DNA from: Butyriboletus loyo
Taxonomy: Eukaryota > Basidiomycota > Agaricomycetes > Boletales > Boletaceae
Assembly: GCA_038093515.1 (NCBI GenBank)
Contig: JBBPSI010000017.1
Coordinates: forward strand, 124,001-188,000
Direction: 5' to 3'
Length of the DNA: 64,000 nt
The translations under genes were made by a program, and so were the position numbers. Shown piece after piece: positions 1-13,001 of this stretch. Numbering within the stretch: the stretch's first letter is position 1; each line of letters opens with the position of its first letter. The notes beneath the pieces were generated by a model. It had not been told where the DNA came from. It made no database searches and worked only from the letters and a program-made list of their open reading frames with translations.

Positions 1-243
1 CCCAGAATGGGTCATGTCGGGTACTGGCCCCAGTGTGAGAGGCCTGAACCGATCGAATGTGGCGTTCCGCAAAGAGTAGAGACCGAATCCGAGCGTACCG
101 AACGTAAGGAGGGTACCCACGACGAACCTGCTTACATGGATCGCGTCTTCATGTCTGGGCCGAGAACTGGTATGGTGTCTGACTTGGAGATGGCCTGATA
201 AAAAGGGCAGTCTACCCGTCCGCACACGGATTGAGAGATGCAT
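1..243 (-). CDS. 5' end of a mitochondrial-type membrane protein, possibly a cytochrome b5 reductase-like enzyme (partial)
   Basis: An ATG at 243 opens a frame of 81 codons that runs without a stop to the left edge, so the gene continues outside the window. The first ~45 residues are rich in Arg and His and almost free of acidic residues, like a mitochondrial presequence. A hydrophobic stretch around residues 47-62 (FVVGTLLTFGTLGFGLYS) looks like one membrane anchor. It is followed by FRPLTLGPVPDMTH, which resembles the start of the FAD-binding domain in NADH-cytochrome b5 reductase-like proteins, but no FAD or NAD motif lies inside the window, so the family is a guess. It is divergent from TMA7, with about 200 bp between the starts. 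Confidence 0.5.
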   Translation of the reverse strand, partial: MHLSIRVRTGRLPFLSGHLQVRHHTSSRPRHEDAIHVSRFVVGTLLTFGTLGFGLYSLRNATFDRFRPLTLGPVPDMTHSG

Positions 244-443
244 GTGGATGAACGATGCGATGGCTTCTGGGAAGGGGTTACTCAGGTTTATAATTTACCT
301 ACTTACCGGCTCACGGCTCCGCACCGGGCCGTCTTTAGCGTCAGTTGAACAAACAACTTCCATAACGGGAGAACATTGTTGTCCGGAGAATTTCGTGGTA
401 AATTGGCTTGATTTGAGCGTAGACGAGCTACAGCAACGTTCGG

Positions 444-891
444 ATGTCGCGACAGGGTGGAAAATTGAAGCCTTTGAAGGTCTGTCTCACTCCACCGCCT
501 CTTATCTTGGTCCGACTCGTGCTATAGAGTGCCAAAAAAGAGAAAAAAGAGGAGGACGATGATGACAAAATGTTCAAGGAGAAGAAAAAGGCCGATGAGG
601 CTGCTATGAAGGCTGCAAAGGAGAAAGGTACAGTCCAGCTGGTTACGGAAATGTTTAGCCTACTCACCGTTTCATCGTCGTGAACCATATCTTCACCGAT
701 CGGCAATGGAAACGTATAGCTGTCAAAGGTATGGATACATCTCATCTTGTGCTCCCGCGTTGTTGAGTATCGATTTATTCATTAGGTAGTGCACCGCCCG
801 GCGGTGGAATCAAGAAGTATGTCGAACCTTTAATCTGGTCGTTGGTTGTAGCAGATGTCAACGTACTGTCAGGTCTTCCGGGAAGAAATGA
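444..891 (+). CDS. TMA7: Translation machinery-associated protein 7
   Basis: TMA7 is a small, highly charged protein that co-purifies with ribosomes in yeast. The coding sequence joins four exons: 444-479, 528-627, 786-816 and 873-891. The first encodes MSRQGGKLKPLK, close to the conserved N-terminus of the family. The second is a Lys/Glu/Asp-rich helix. The third and fourth give GSAPPGGGIKK and then SSGKK before TGA, matching the typical GGIKKSGKK tail. All three introns are GT...AG, and the second is the longest at 158 nt. The product is about 61 residues, the usual size. Because the exons are so short, no single open frame shows the gene. Confidence 0.9.
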
Positions 892-999
892 GCAGATCGG
901 AGTGGGTGGATGTATGATCATATCGAGACTTGGACATTGGCTGTATGCTATCTCGTTTTACTCAATCATATCACGGATCGATCAATCGTTGGTACCACG

Positions 1000-3900
1000 A
1001 TGAACGGCTGGCGCGTTGAGCTCGATCGCGTTTGGCTTGTGCGCTACCGTTTGTCCGTGCTGATTATCGTTGACTTTGACCTATGTAGGTGCTCGGTCCA
1101 TTCCCAGTCCATGCTCGCGAACAACATTTTCTTTCTCCAGCATACCCCCTCGATCGTAAGTGCGTTCCCTTTCCAGCTGCACTTGGTTCACATATGTTTG
1201 GTTCAGTCTCTTTGCCCATCTCGACTACCCTCCAGTATCCCACATCGCTCACCCACACCGCCTGTGCTTCCTGGTCACAGACAACAGCGGACCCCCATGG
1301 CACCATTCACGTATCCCACCCTTCCGTTCCATGGGATCGGATACGTGCAACAGAAGGTTGGGCGGGTCTTCAACACTTGAACGTGTTGCGGGGTTGGCTA
1401 TCTATCTATCCCCCGTCCGACCTCAGTGAAGACGCCTCGGGACCCCTACTCCATACAGAACTGCTCCAGGGGGCCTTTTTTACAATTCTTCCCCCACCTG
1501 ATTCTCCCGAAAGAAATACTTGCGTCCCAGAGTGGCATTACGGGAATATCTACACGTCGGAGAGGGCTCCTGCGCAACTAGTCAGGTTACCCGTGCCACC
1601 CACAAGGAATAAGGAGGGGTCGAAGTATGAGGTGATTATATGCGCTCCCTATGAGGTGCGTCAATCCTTGTCATCTCTATCTTCCACAAAGCTGACCATT
1701 GTCAACGATTCGATCGACCCTCCATGTAGATACGCCTTTTTGGCGACCCATCCGCATATTCTTCCCCGCATCCAATTTTAACACTCAATTTCTCCGTCTC
1801 TCTTCAGTTCCCACTCTCCCCGACGCCCGAGCCAGAGACGAGCGGAACCCAACCCCCCACCGAGGACACACCCCTCCAGCACGTCCCCGCACACTCAATA
1901 ACCCCCCACATCGTCGATGGTACACCGTTCGGGGACGCAATGGGTATCGGGGTTCAGTGCCTCGATTTCGGACGCCGGACCGAAGAAGGCCAAGGGTACT
2001 GGTCGATCGTCCGTGCACACCTTGTTCCTGGGCCAATACGTCTTCCACCTTCATTGTCCGTTGCACTCCTCGATGAAGCGCATGTACGCATCGCGCCAAC
2101 CCAAACTCGTATTATACCCCTCCGGTTATGTATATCTTCGCCTGAAAGAATACCAGAGGAAGTCCAACAGCTGAACGTCGAGCTTACATGTGTGCCCTTC
2201 GCGTCCTTGTGGCAACCAAATACTGAACAAGCTCCATCTTACACGCGTGATAATGCACGGCCTATGACCCAGAGTACATTCGTCTTCCGGACCACTCTCC
2301 CACTAACGCATGTTCCACTTTGGACACAAGAGAAGCACGTTCCTATCCAAGCTTCGTACTTCTTTGCGAAGTCAATGCCCACTGTGTTTTTAGTGAAGCC
2401 CCCAAAGGAGGTCCTCGGGAACTCCCAGACTGACCTGGGGCGACGCGACAGGGTTGACCCCAGCAAGTGCAGAGGCAACGAGCCGATTCTTGCGCTTCGT
2501 AAGTCCAAGGCTTGACTCGATTCCATGATATACATGTGGCTTGAACGCTTGTCTGACGGATTCAAGATGGCGCTGGTGTAGACATCCTCGCCCAGTCATT
2601 CTGGGCTGACTCGCTTCTACGGCAAACGTACGCGTGGGTCGTGATGCCGCAGGGACGGACCGCTTGGGTGAGTTGTACTTGCTTCGCTTCGTGTTCTTCA
2701 TCCAAACTTTTACTCATCGCTGCCTCTCTATCGGCAGGGACTCGATTGGCACGGCCCATCAACGGCCGATGCATTCGCAGCTATCCCCGCCCTCTCGAGT
2801 ATTCTATCCAGCTCCGGTTCTGGAAGATGGGCCAAGTGGGGTTTCGATACTGATACGCGAGTCGTCCTTATGGGCCACTCGAATGGTGGACAAGGCGCAT
2901 GGTACATGGCGAGTAGATGGCCCGATCGTATATGCGCCGGTGAGTCTTCTTTCTGCCCCTTGGGGTCCACGCTAAATCTTGTCTTACGTCCTCTCCCTAC
3001 CCCAGTCGTTCCGGCGGCTGGATACATCAAATCACAAACCTACGTCTCGTGGTGTATGAGTCGTTTTGCACACTTTGTCGATCCAGCGTTGCGTGCTGTC
3101 CTCGACAGTTCACTCACGCCAGATGACAATGATTTGTTTTTGGGGAACTTGGTTGGCAAGCCTGTGTTGGCCTTGCACGGGTGAGTCGTCTGAATGCTCG
3201 AAAGGAGAGAACGAGAGTGGAATGGATCATGGGACACTTGCCATGTATCGTGTTTGATTCACCTTCGAATTTCCGAGTGAGATAGGTCAACTGATGGCGT
3301 TCATCACTTGCAGAGGCGCAGACGACAACGTCCCGCCATGGCATACGCGTGAACAAGTTGGGATATTGAAGACCTGGGATCCCAACGTGGATGTGACGTG
3401 CGTGCATCCACCCTATGACTCTCTAGCTCCATTGCGAGAGGTTCCATTTTTCCGATTTTCCTGATACCGTTTGCTTCATGAGCAGATACCACGAAGATCC
3501 CGGACAACCTCATTGGTACTTTGATATCCTGTTCAACGAGCACGTACAGGCGTTTCTAAATCGGGTGTACTTTTCTCCGTCATCGCCGCGCTCGGTGGGG
3601 GATGCATCACGCACCCATGGACTTACGAACCAGGAACGCAAGACAACCAGCTTCACCCTCACGGTTTCAACTCCGACTGAGAGTGGATCGCTGGATGGAT
3701 GGCAGATCCATGCATTGACGACCCCTGGATTGTGAGTACCCCATACGCTCGTTGGGCAACCAACTGTTTCCATTGACGAGGATGTCTAGGCTGGGTCGAC
3801 TCCAGGTGACGACGACCCCCGATGGACACGTGTCGATACGGACGACGAATGTCTCGTTGTTCTCGCTCGACTCGAACGTCTGGGCTGCTACTTGCGACGA

Positions 3901-4910
3901 CATCAAGAAAGTGACGATACTTGCCATCGATGGCGACGATATTCCAGTCGACCTCGGTGACTCGGACGATACGATGTGGTTCGTGAGGGACGCCAACACT
4001 GCAGGCTTCCACCATAGGCCACCTTGGAAGGTATGGAACTTTGAACCCGGCTTATTTTAAACTGCATTCTTTGGCCACAGATCCTCCCATGTACCCACCC
4101 ATTAGCAACCACACCGCGTCGCTTCCACGCGCCACCCCAGCGCCTCCAATCTATTCTCTCCACAAACGCCCCACTCACTTTGCTCGTCCCATCCCTCACG
4201 CTCTCCCCTGAGCTTTCTGCAGCCCTCCGCATCGCACATGCCCTCTACCTATTCCACGCGCTCGACGCACAGATCGTCAGCGTCTCCGAGGTCGAGACGA
4301 CACAACACGCGCCAATCGGTATCCACGAGGGAAACCTAGTCGTCATCGGGTGCGCCGAGACACCGCTCGTTCAACGCTGGCTCGAACGCGCGGGCGGAAC
4401 TTGGACGTACGTCGACGGGACGTGGCGTCTCGGCGCAACACGCTTCGAGCGGCCGTCTTCAGGTGAGGGTATTTTTTTTCTGTTCTTCCCAGTTCATCCA
4501 GACCTTTGCCGATACCATGTACCTATTTCCCGTTTCCCGCATCCCGCGACTCGCGACTAGCGATCCTGTCCTGCCAACCACACCCCTACGACGACCAGGG
4601 CCTCGCGCTCTTCCTCCAATCGACAGATACATCCGGCCTCGAACGCGCCGTCCGACTCTTCCCTATTCGCACCGGCATGCTCTCACCTGACTGGCTCGTC
4701 GTCGACAGTCGTGCGGACACGATCGGTGCTGCAGGCGTACAAGGTGCAGGGTACGCTTATTGTCTTTTCTTTTTCCTTTCCCCTCTTCGTAGGCAAATAA
4801 CTTATGCTTTCTGTGCTATCAGCGTCTACAGTTGGATACCCTCCGACGCACACGATTCACACACTACAAGTAAATGGATCTGGAACGAACGCATGTCATG
4901 GCTCGATTAG
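1000..4910 (+). CDS. Large S9-like alpha/beta hydrolase (prolyl oligopeptidase-type catalytic domain)
   Basis: This many-exon gene encodes roughly 900 residues. The first confident block is LGPFPVHAREQHFLSP (~1090-1150), a signature of a fungal family annotated with a peptidase S9 catalytic domain. Clear splices include 1656-1729 and 2499-2566. The catalytic core lies at 2567-3570. The nucleophile sits in GHSNGGQGAW (~2875), the acid is likely in GADDNVPP (~3315-3335) and the histidine in PGQPHWY (~3500), so a Ser-Asp-His triad is present. The C-terminal half carries a beta-rich region and a domain of unknown role and ends at TAG 4908-4910. The start is the weakest point: ATG 1000 joined over an intron near 1043-1088 gives no signal peptide, and an upstream exon is possible. 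Substrate is unknown. Confidence 0.8.
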
Positions 4911-5338
4911 CAATACGACGCCCATACGACGCCCTGAGTATATAGATAGAATTCGTCTGTACATCGTACGATAAGGATCGTGACAAGATAAAGTTCTGGA
5001 GGTGTGAAGCGGTCTCATATATAAACAACCGAGGAGCGGAGCGTTCAATAATCACGAGGGAGCTGTGTTATAAGCAACGCAGAAATAGTGATCACCACGG
5101 ACCGTGTGCTGGGGAACGTACATGCAGAGAATGCATGCCCGACATAATCAATGTTCACGTGTTACACCTTGTTCAACACTTGAATGGCGGAAACTTGTTA
5201 CAATACAGTGAGTTGCGGACAGAGAAAGAGACGGGGCAAGAAGGAAAAAGAAGGTGAACAGAAAGGAGCCGAAGAGAAGAGAACCCAAAGAGAAACAGAT
5301 ATGTGCGACAGATAGCAGCGACAAAAGACAAAGCGAGT
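4911..5338. other. Convergent intergenic region
   Basis: Spacer between the 3' ends of the hydrolase gene and NOT1. It should hold both 3' UTRs. I see no open frame that is not an antisense or readthrough shadow, and no repeat. Confidence 0.6.
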
Positions 5339-8300
5339 CTAGGACTGATAGATGGACCTCGCGACCTGGCCAAGACATCAGCGACCCAGAATGGATCAAA
5401 CACGAGAGCACTCACACTCTCAAGAAGCATGGTGACTTCGGGAGCAACACGGATGAACTCTTTGCTCCAGAATTCATATTTCTGATTCCTGAGAAGCTCA
5501 ATAAACGTGACCAGTGCGCCCCACGGGTGAGGACGGTGGACGATAAAACGCTCCAAGAGAACCCGAGTCATCACCTCACGGAAGCAATCGTCCTTGACCT
5601 CAACGAAGAGGTGGAGCAAGAGAGAGGAGAACCAGTGGGTATGGGCGTTGGGATATCGCAAGTGGAGCACCATGGAGCTCAAGAGGTGGTGTTGTCCTAA
5701 GGTAGTACATGAATACATGGTCAGAAGGCGAACAGATAATAACCTCACCTTCAACATCTAAATTAGTGGCTAGGTACTGTAAAGCAACAACGCCTGGGTC
5801 GCTTGGGACGAAGACGGACGACCCGCTGCGCGCCTTCGCCTGCGCAACCGACGACACACCAATATACATTACCAAAGAGTTGATGAGAGAGAGGTTGTAA
5901 GTTTCAGTGGCACCTTCTGGGACCACGGATAACCTCAAGCGATCTTTGAGTGAAGCGAGGAAAGTGGGGGTGCCCCGGCTTAGGAGGTACTGATCCAAAC
6001 CATTTCTGAGATCAACGTTTTTAACGCCCGAAGCAAAGTCGGACAGGATGGGTGGAATGGGGCCCATTTCGGGGATCGAGTCGAATTTGATGTTGCGCAA
6101 GTGGGGGTCAGGGAGGACGATGGAGAGAGGGAATGCGCTAATAATGATGTTACGGAGTTGGATGCAGCGGGGAGGGATGACATCGCAAAGACTAAAGTAG
6201 TATTCGCCGAGGAACTCAGGGAAGTCATGAAGGAGGACGAGAAGCAGGCGGAGTGTGCCTCTGTAGAGGTCGCGAGCGGCAAGTTGAAGGTCTGCTTCCT
6301 TGAGGAACGGTGCCAAAAACTTGAAGAGAGACAAGAGAAGTTTGTGGAACGCGGACCAGCCCTCTCGATTCTCGGACAAGAGTAACTTAGGCATGAAATG
6401 CCTGTGGGAAACTAGACTGAGCCACGAAAACGCGAAACCAGGGAAATAGGTGGGTTGTAATGAACTGAAGGTGTCACTGCAATATCGTAATAAGCAATAC
6501 GAATCCTGCCTCTTTAGATTGAGCGTACCTGATGGCGGTCAACAACTGGAAGTATGCAGATCCGAGGTTTGCCTCCATTGCATGCAAGTCATTGATAAGA
6601 CTGGAGAAGAATCTGAAGAACGGCTTTTGCTGGAACACGACCCCTTGGTCTTCGTGCACGTTGGCCAAGACGAGGACGAAGATCGACAAGATTTTTGTAA
6701 GATAATGGACTTTTGCCTGATCATTGTTGACACCAGAAGCATCCCCGTGATACTTGATGATGTAGACAATCAAGCGCGACATCGCATCCAGAGCCTGGAA
6801 AGCGTAATCGAACTCTCCAGCAGCGACACATTTGAGGTAGCTGTTAACACTGGAATCGGCGCAGACACGGAAGAAGAACGAAGAGACGTCCTCAACCTTC
6901 AGGATACCTTGCTTGGTCAGCTGGGTGATGTAAGGGACAAAGGCTTTCTCTGGGGAATGTGAACGCTGGAAGATAGTGACCCATTGCTGGAACCAGGAAA
7001 AAAGTTTCTCCCTGAGCTGCTCAGTCTCAGGTTTGACCGAAGGTTGCCTGATGACAACCGCGTCGGAAGCGACAGCATTACTCGGGCGCCTCGCCACACC
7101 ACGTAGGTCGTCTAACAGGTGTTGGACACTATTCGAAGCACATGAGACCATGTCAATAACAGATAGCGCAATACACCTACTCTTCGTTGGCTTTTCCGGC
7201 TTGGATGAGCTGTCCCAAAACCTCAATCGTATATGTCAACTGGTTTTGGGATGCAACAGGCGGGTCACTGGATAAGCACTCTCGGACGAGGCCAGCCGCA
7301 AAACTCTGCAGAGTTGGACGAGGATCCTGGAATAAACTCTTGGCCAATTGCTGGTCCTGAAGCGAAGTGTTCACAAGTCCGCTGCGAAGAAGAGTGACGG
7401 TCACCGGAATATTGAGCTTGCGCTGCATCATCGTCAGCGAGATCACAAGTAAAGTTTGACGAAGTACAGACCTCATCCTCGGCATATAAAAGCCAGGTGA
7501 TGGCTTCCTTCGCAACTTCCTCGAACGAATGGCATAGTTGATTCAGGAGTGCAACATAAATCTCCCTGCCCAGCTGAGACGATGTCTTATACAACAATTG
7601 CACAATTTTCTGAGAGATAAGCAGTGGAGTGCGATGGTGGTCTACCGACTGAGCGGCGATGTAGAGCACCTGGCGGACCAAGTGGCGGATATCGTGATTT
7701 GAAGGCAGTGCCGAGAGAGAAGTAATGGGCAGCTGAACAACAAGGCTCTCTAGGTCCCTGACAGTGATCTAAAACATTGAGTTAGTATAAAACAAAGCAT
7801 CGGGAGTAACCAAACAAACCGTGAACCGTTCCATCGCCTCTGGATGGTTTAGAGCACTCATTCCCTGTTCTGGGGCGGGAGAACCAGTATAAACGGGAGG
7901 AGGAAGATGATCTCCACGCGAATATGCCACCGTTGAGCCAGGCCGACTCATGGTAAGGGGGCGCCGCTTGGGATCGAGAGCTATGATTCCGCATCAATAA
8001 CATGACAGCAGAATCCACATGTTACTTACAGAAATCTTCATACACCGCAACTTGATGAGGCTGCAGACCTGTAGCCTTGATACGCAACGGATCGGGGAGA
8101 GCCACCGAGAAGTTGGTAGGAGGAGCAGAGGGATCCCAAAACGCCTGACCACTGCGAAGCTCTCCGTGCCTGCGGCGAACTACGTAGGAGGCCGCAAACC
8201 CTTCATCTACGTCTGCCACCGCGCGTTCCATCGCAGCTTTTTCGATAGCAGAACAAGCGACCTCCACATTGTCGGCTACAAGGATGGAAAGTACCTGCTC

Positions 8301-11300
8301 GGAAATCACTTGTTCGCTGAAACCATGGTCAACAAGGGCAGTACGAAGGTGTCCACCAAGATTGCTTTTGAGAGGTTCCTTGCAGGTCACCAACGCAAGA
8401 CTTCCAGCGAGCTTCTGAGCCATCAGATGACCAGCCTTGCGCAACTTGTCCTCGCTGGACTCCATAGCGAAGTCCTTCGTAACGAGCTCTCGAGTAGAAA
8501 TGCCTGCAATCGTAACCGAGCGCTCGACAACAGGCACGATAATCTAGGAAAGACCATGGTTAGCACCCAAAACTTCCAACTCAACAATGACCACACATAC
8601 CTCGCGAACCGAACGATCGACGGCCAACTGGACAGCCCTCTTGAACGAGTGATTGACGTGCAACGGCGCAAGTTGAGGACTGATGATGACACTCGAGGCT
8701 AGTCCGGCCAAAATCGACTCGATATGCGCGCCAATCGCCCTCTGGATTTCCGTAGGGGCAGCGGAGCCAAGTGACATAACTTGTCCTTCTCCCTGGATCC
8801 CCCTGCCCTCAAACCCGTTCATCGTCAGCGATTCTAAATCATTGACATAGTCGGGAAGACCTGGTGCGGGGGCCAAAGCATCAGCCGAGGGCCGGTTTCT
8901 GAGAATTGTGGTCGCTTCGACTGTGTCAAGATCAATGTCAAGCCCTTTGCACAATACCTCAATCTCAAACTTCAGGTTCAGCTTGAGATCGGCAAAGTGG
9001 TAGAGCTCTGCAAGAAGTGAGATGACGGCAATGAGCCATGGGTTCGGGGGCTTGAACACCTTGGATTTGGCACAAGGTTCAAGAGTCTTGCACACAAATG
9101 GAATGGCTACAATCAACCGTCCACTTTCGTAACCCTGAATGAGGAGATCTTTGAAGGAAAGATTTTTGTGACGGATAGGTTTGTCCCTCGCGAGCGTGAT
9201 AGTCCCAAGCCAAGAGCCGAGGTTCTTCAAGATTGCCCGCTCAGACGTGACCTGCATCGTTTTTTCGCTGTTGAGCACCGCGGCAGACTTGATGAATGTC
9301 TCCTGGAGAACGAGCTTGTCAAATGTTGGCTTCTCGAGAGCGTCCAAGAAACGAAGATAAAGTTGGTGGTTGTTGGGCTCCGCGCTGATCCGCTGATCAA
9401 CCAAATAATTGGCAAACCACCTCGCATAAGTATCATCAAAGTGGTCCTTCATCTCCGTGAGCTTCGCGTCGAAGTTGCTGGGTGCAAGGTTGTTTACAAT
9501 GAACAAAACTTTGTCGGATAATTCTTCGGCCGGCTTGACAATTTCGGTGTCCATATTGTCTGCCAGAATGGCCGTGAACACCGGGGCCGGATCAGCTGGG
9601 TGAGCCCTCATGTCTCCATTCGACCCATCTACTCCAGTAGCAATTGCCCGGTGAATAGTAGCCGCAAGTTCCGGACGAGCTTCCATCAGATGCGGAATAC
9701 CCAACAACGCCTGACAGAGTGGCTTCCATTCTGTAAGACGAGTCTCAAACCGGGCCAGAGCTTGCAATCCAAACTTGAACAAGTTCGTCTCGGGAGAACA
9801 GCTCAAGGCGTCGACGACGTAGCGAAGCGCTATCCCGAACGGAATGAGATCGACTAATTCATGTTGGATGATTGAACCAAAAAGGTAACCAGTCATAGCA
9901 AGTTCCCGGGCGGGGTAGTATGACTGGAAGAATTTGTATTCGTCGAATAGGAAATGAAGCATGCAGGAGAAGATTTCGTGATCTCTAGGGTCCGATGAAG
10001 CTTTGCTGCGTTGAAGAAGGGAAATAACATCGTCAATACGTGTTTGTTCGTCGTACATTTCCTTGTATATAGCGTCAACTTCGGCCTCGATCTCGGCCGA
10101 GTAGTTGACGACAGTAAAACCGGGTTCAGTGTCGGTACCAGGGATAAGGTTCATGAGGCGTGGGTGAATCTGGAGACAGGCATTGCGAACTTCGAGGCAA
10201 TAGTCTATGTCCTCGCGGGGCATTTTGGCGGAGCTATGTGAGAGAGTCACATTAGTAAAAATTCAAATATGGAAATACAAGCACGGACTTGTTTCGAAGG
10301 GTACGGAGGAAGATGGCGATACTTTGAGGGTTAAGAGGCATGGTACGACCGTCCACTGCAGGATCTGACATTCGCGAGACTTTTTCACTCTCCATCTTGA
10401 TTTCTAAGAAGTGGATCATGGAGCGAAGGAACTCGGCACCGTGGGCCGTGACATTGTCAGCAAGCCACTTGTCTAGGTTCAAGTACTCTCGGCGAGAAGC
10501 CAGTGCAGCGACGTCAAGAGCGAAGGTAAAGGGTCGTGAGTCCAAGAGATTTTCCAGGATCTACAGCAAGTTATACTGGAATCTGGACCTAGGAAGACCG
10601 TAGGCCTTACCTTGAGGTCTTGCGCAACATCCAAAATTCGAGTAATGTTGAGAGGGCTCTCATCATAGAAATCACGGAAAGCGCCGAGAAGATATGCGGG
10701 GTCGATTTGCCACAACCGCATAAAGACAAGCTGATGGTTGGGGTGACCTGCCAGAAACATAGCCAACAGCTTGCGAGAATACTCGAGACGAATGTCACCC
10801 CAGTTCTGATCCTATGATAGGTGTTAAATAACGATAAATTCAACTCGAGAAATGGCTTACCGGAACCTGAAGCAGACCCATATGGACCAGCTCCGCGCTT
10901 ATCTTGAGCGCTTTGTCCAACATATCGCGCACGCAATTCCGGATGTCGGCATTGTCCGAATCTGCAAGCCGAACCAGAACCTTGAAAAGATCGAGAGAGT
11001 TCCATGTGTGCCCCTGAACGTTGGCGGCCAATGACTTGATCGTAGGACTCGCAGCTGCCACGTCTTCTACAGTGACGATCCTATGACCTGGTAAGGACAC
11101 AAAATTAAAAGTGTCTGCGGGTAAGGATAAGAGGGCATCGAGAAGTTTCAGTTGGTATAACGAATTCTTCCATGTTCCCCAGAACCCAGTCACCGCATGC
11201 GGATCGGCATCCCGTGGACAATTGAGGAGGATGGCGATCAACAACTTCAGCGTGGCCGTATCAACTCCGTGGCGATCAGGCCAGTCAAATGACTTGATGA

Positions 11301-12424
11301 CGTTGGCCCAGTTAACGTTGACATGCTGCAAAATGTGTCAACAACCACGGATGCCATGCCCCTTTATAACTTACGAAACTACCCAAAGCCCTCACCAACG
11401 CCCCCACGTCACACAGGGTCGTACCCTCTGCGGCGAGCCGTGCCAAGCTGGATATGATCTCGACAACTTGGGCATCCCGTGGGGGATTGGCATCAGAGAT
11501 GCCGAACCGAAGAAGGAGCGCGCGAACGGTATCTGCATCACTAGTAATCTCCGGGCCGAGCTGGATCAGGGTCTGGACAAGGGATGAACCAGAGGGAAGG
11601 CTGCATAAGTGAGCCCCATTAGTCACGTACAGAGACATGAAAAACATGCACTGCGCGGCATACCTCAATGTGGGGAAGATGCGCTGCAAGATAGGAGCAA
11701 CTATCTCCGGTCCATACTTGGCTTGCGCAGCTGCGATGAGGGCCTGGCGCTGAGTGGCATCCAACACGGGGATTTCCGAACTGGAGTCAGACAGCAAGTT
11801 TGACATGAGTTTTGCAATCTGCTGAGGGGAGAGATCGGCGTGGTCGAAGGAAGGGTGTTGACAGAGAGAGAGGACGGCGTTTTCAAAATCGACACGGATA
11901 AGGGCGGCAGCCTGAGTAGCAATCTCCTTGCGAATAGAACCAGCGATAATGGATGAAGCTAAAACGAGTCTCTCAAGCGGCCTGAGAGAAACACGATCCA
12001 CAAATCGGAGGAGATCAAAATGCCTGAAGGCGTCCCCTTCGCCCTTGTCGATACCGTCTCGGAATCGGTCTGCGAGAAAAGGGTCACGAGCAAGACGTTG
12101 GGTTTCCTGGACAAGCAGACGGAAAGTCAAAGCGGTAGAGGTGTCGAACGCCGAGGGTGGGGCAGCCAAGGCGAGACGACCCTGGGAATGGACGATGAGA
12201 CGACGGATGAAATGGAGGTAGGTGTCGAGACCGTGCTGCTCCGAGAGCTGTGTTGTGCCACAACGTGAGGGTTCTAACAAAAAAAATTGGAAAGAGAGGT
12301 GGAGGCATACCGAACGTATTTCGAGCTGGTTCCTCTCGAAATTGTCCTCCGTGAGTGTCGAGAGGAGGAAAACAATTTGAGCCTTTACGATGGTGTGTAT
12401 GTTGGCGTTTGGAGGGTTATCCAT
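5339..12424 (-). CDS. NOT1: CCR4-NOT complex scaffold subunit NOT1
   Basis: NOT1 is the scaffold of the CCR4-NOT deadenylase complex, which shortens mRNA poly(A) tails and represses translation. From N to C: HEAT-like region (12424-~10600), MIF4G-like domain that binds CAF1 (within the long exon 8544-10250), the DUF3819/CNOT9-binding region (~8020-8830), and the conserved NOT1 C-terminal superfamily domain (~5366-6400), recognisable by LYRGTLRLLLVLLHDFPEFL and the PPRCIQLRNIIISAFP block. ATG 12424 (MDNPPNANIH) leads directly into a conserved N-terminus. An in-frame upstream stretch looks non-conserved. The last exon (5339-5365) follows a 50-nt intron and gives LLESVARSIYQS before TAG, better than reading through the intron to 5173. 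Total length of about 2,100 residues is normal for the family. At least nine introns are present. Confidence 0.92.
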
Positions 12425-13001
12425 CGCCGACGACCTGGCTGAAGACTCCGGGCGTCGATTGACGCTTCCACCAGCCGACGCCGTTTTGGATAAGGAGCGC
12501 GTTGTCGAAGGGTAAAACACGTAGGCCGGAGCGAGACACCAGCCTGTAACGCACAATCAAAGTCCCTCTCCAAATTCCCGGGCCCCGTATGACTTGAAGC
12601 TCCGCTAAGCGGATATTCAATTTATTCACCGTACGGCGTGCTACTACGTGTATTTTCTCGATTATAGACATTTATGACTAGTAACTACTGAGTACTAACT
12701 ACTACATACTTGGTCCGTAGGGACGATGGTAGTTGTCCGCGACTATCGTCGGGATGGCATATCACTAGCAGTCCAATGTACAGAATACATGATGCTATCA
12801 TAATGAAACTGTCCAGAGGCACCATAGCCCGTTGCAGAGAGGAAAGCATGCAAAAGAGTGAACATAGGTAAACTTTGGTGGTCGTAAACTGTGCAAATGG
12901 CGTGACCATATCGATCGCGCAAGCTGGATATGGCACCCCGTTGGACGGAAAGGGGCGCCCGAAGACGCGCAGAGATCTACCCAAGTGACTGGAAAATCAG
13001 T
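12425..13001. other. Intergenic region upstream of NOT1
   Basis: About 577 bp between NOT1 and the next minus-strand gene, expected to carry the NOT1 promoter. A near-tandem repeat of short AGTAACTACT/AGTACTAACTACT units lies at about 12674-12708. I see no convincing gene. Confidence 0.5.

Noticed and set aside
1..198. Plus-strand 63-codon frame at the left edge
   Set aside because: The opposite strand is open over the same bases with a better start, a targeting-like leader and a membrane helix.
5173..5338. Extension of NOT1 by reading through to a stop at 5173
   Set aside because: Splicing a 50-nt GTGAGT...CAG intron gives the conserved-looking tail ending at 5339, while the read-through adds an unlike hydrophobic tail.
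5254..5700. Plus-strand frame of 148 codons
   Set aside because: Antisense to the well-supported last exons and 3' UTR of NOT1; no family pattern.
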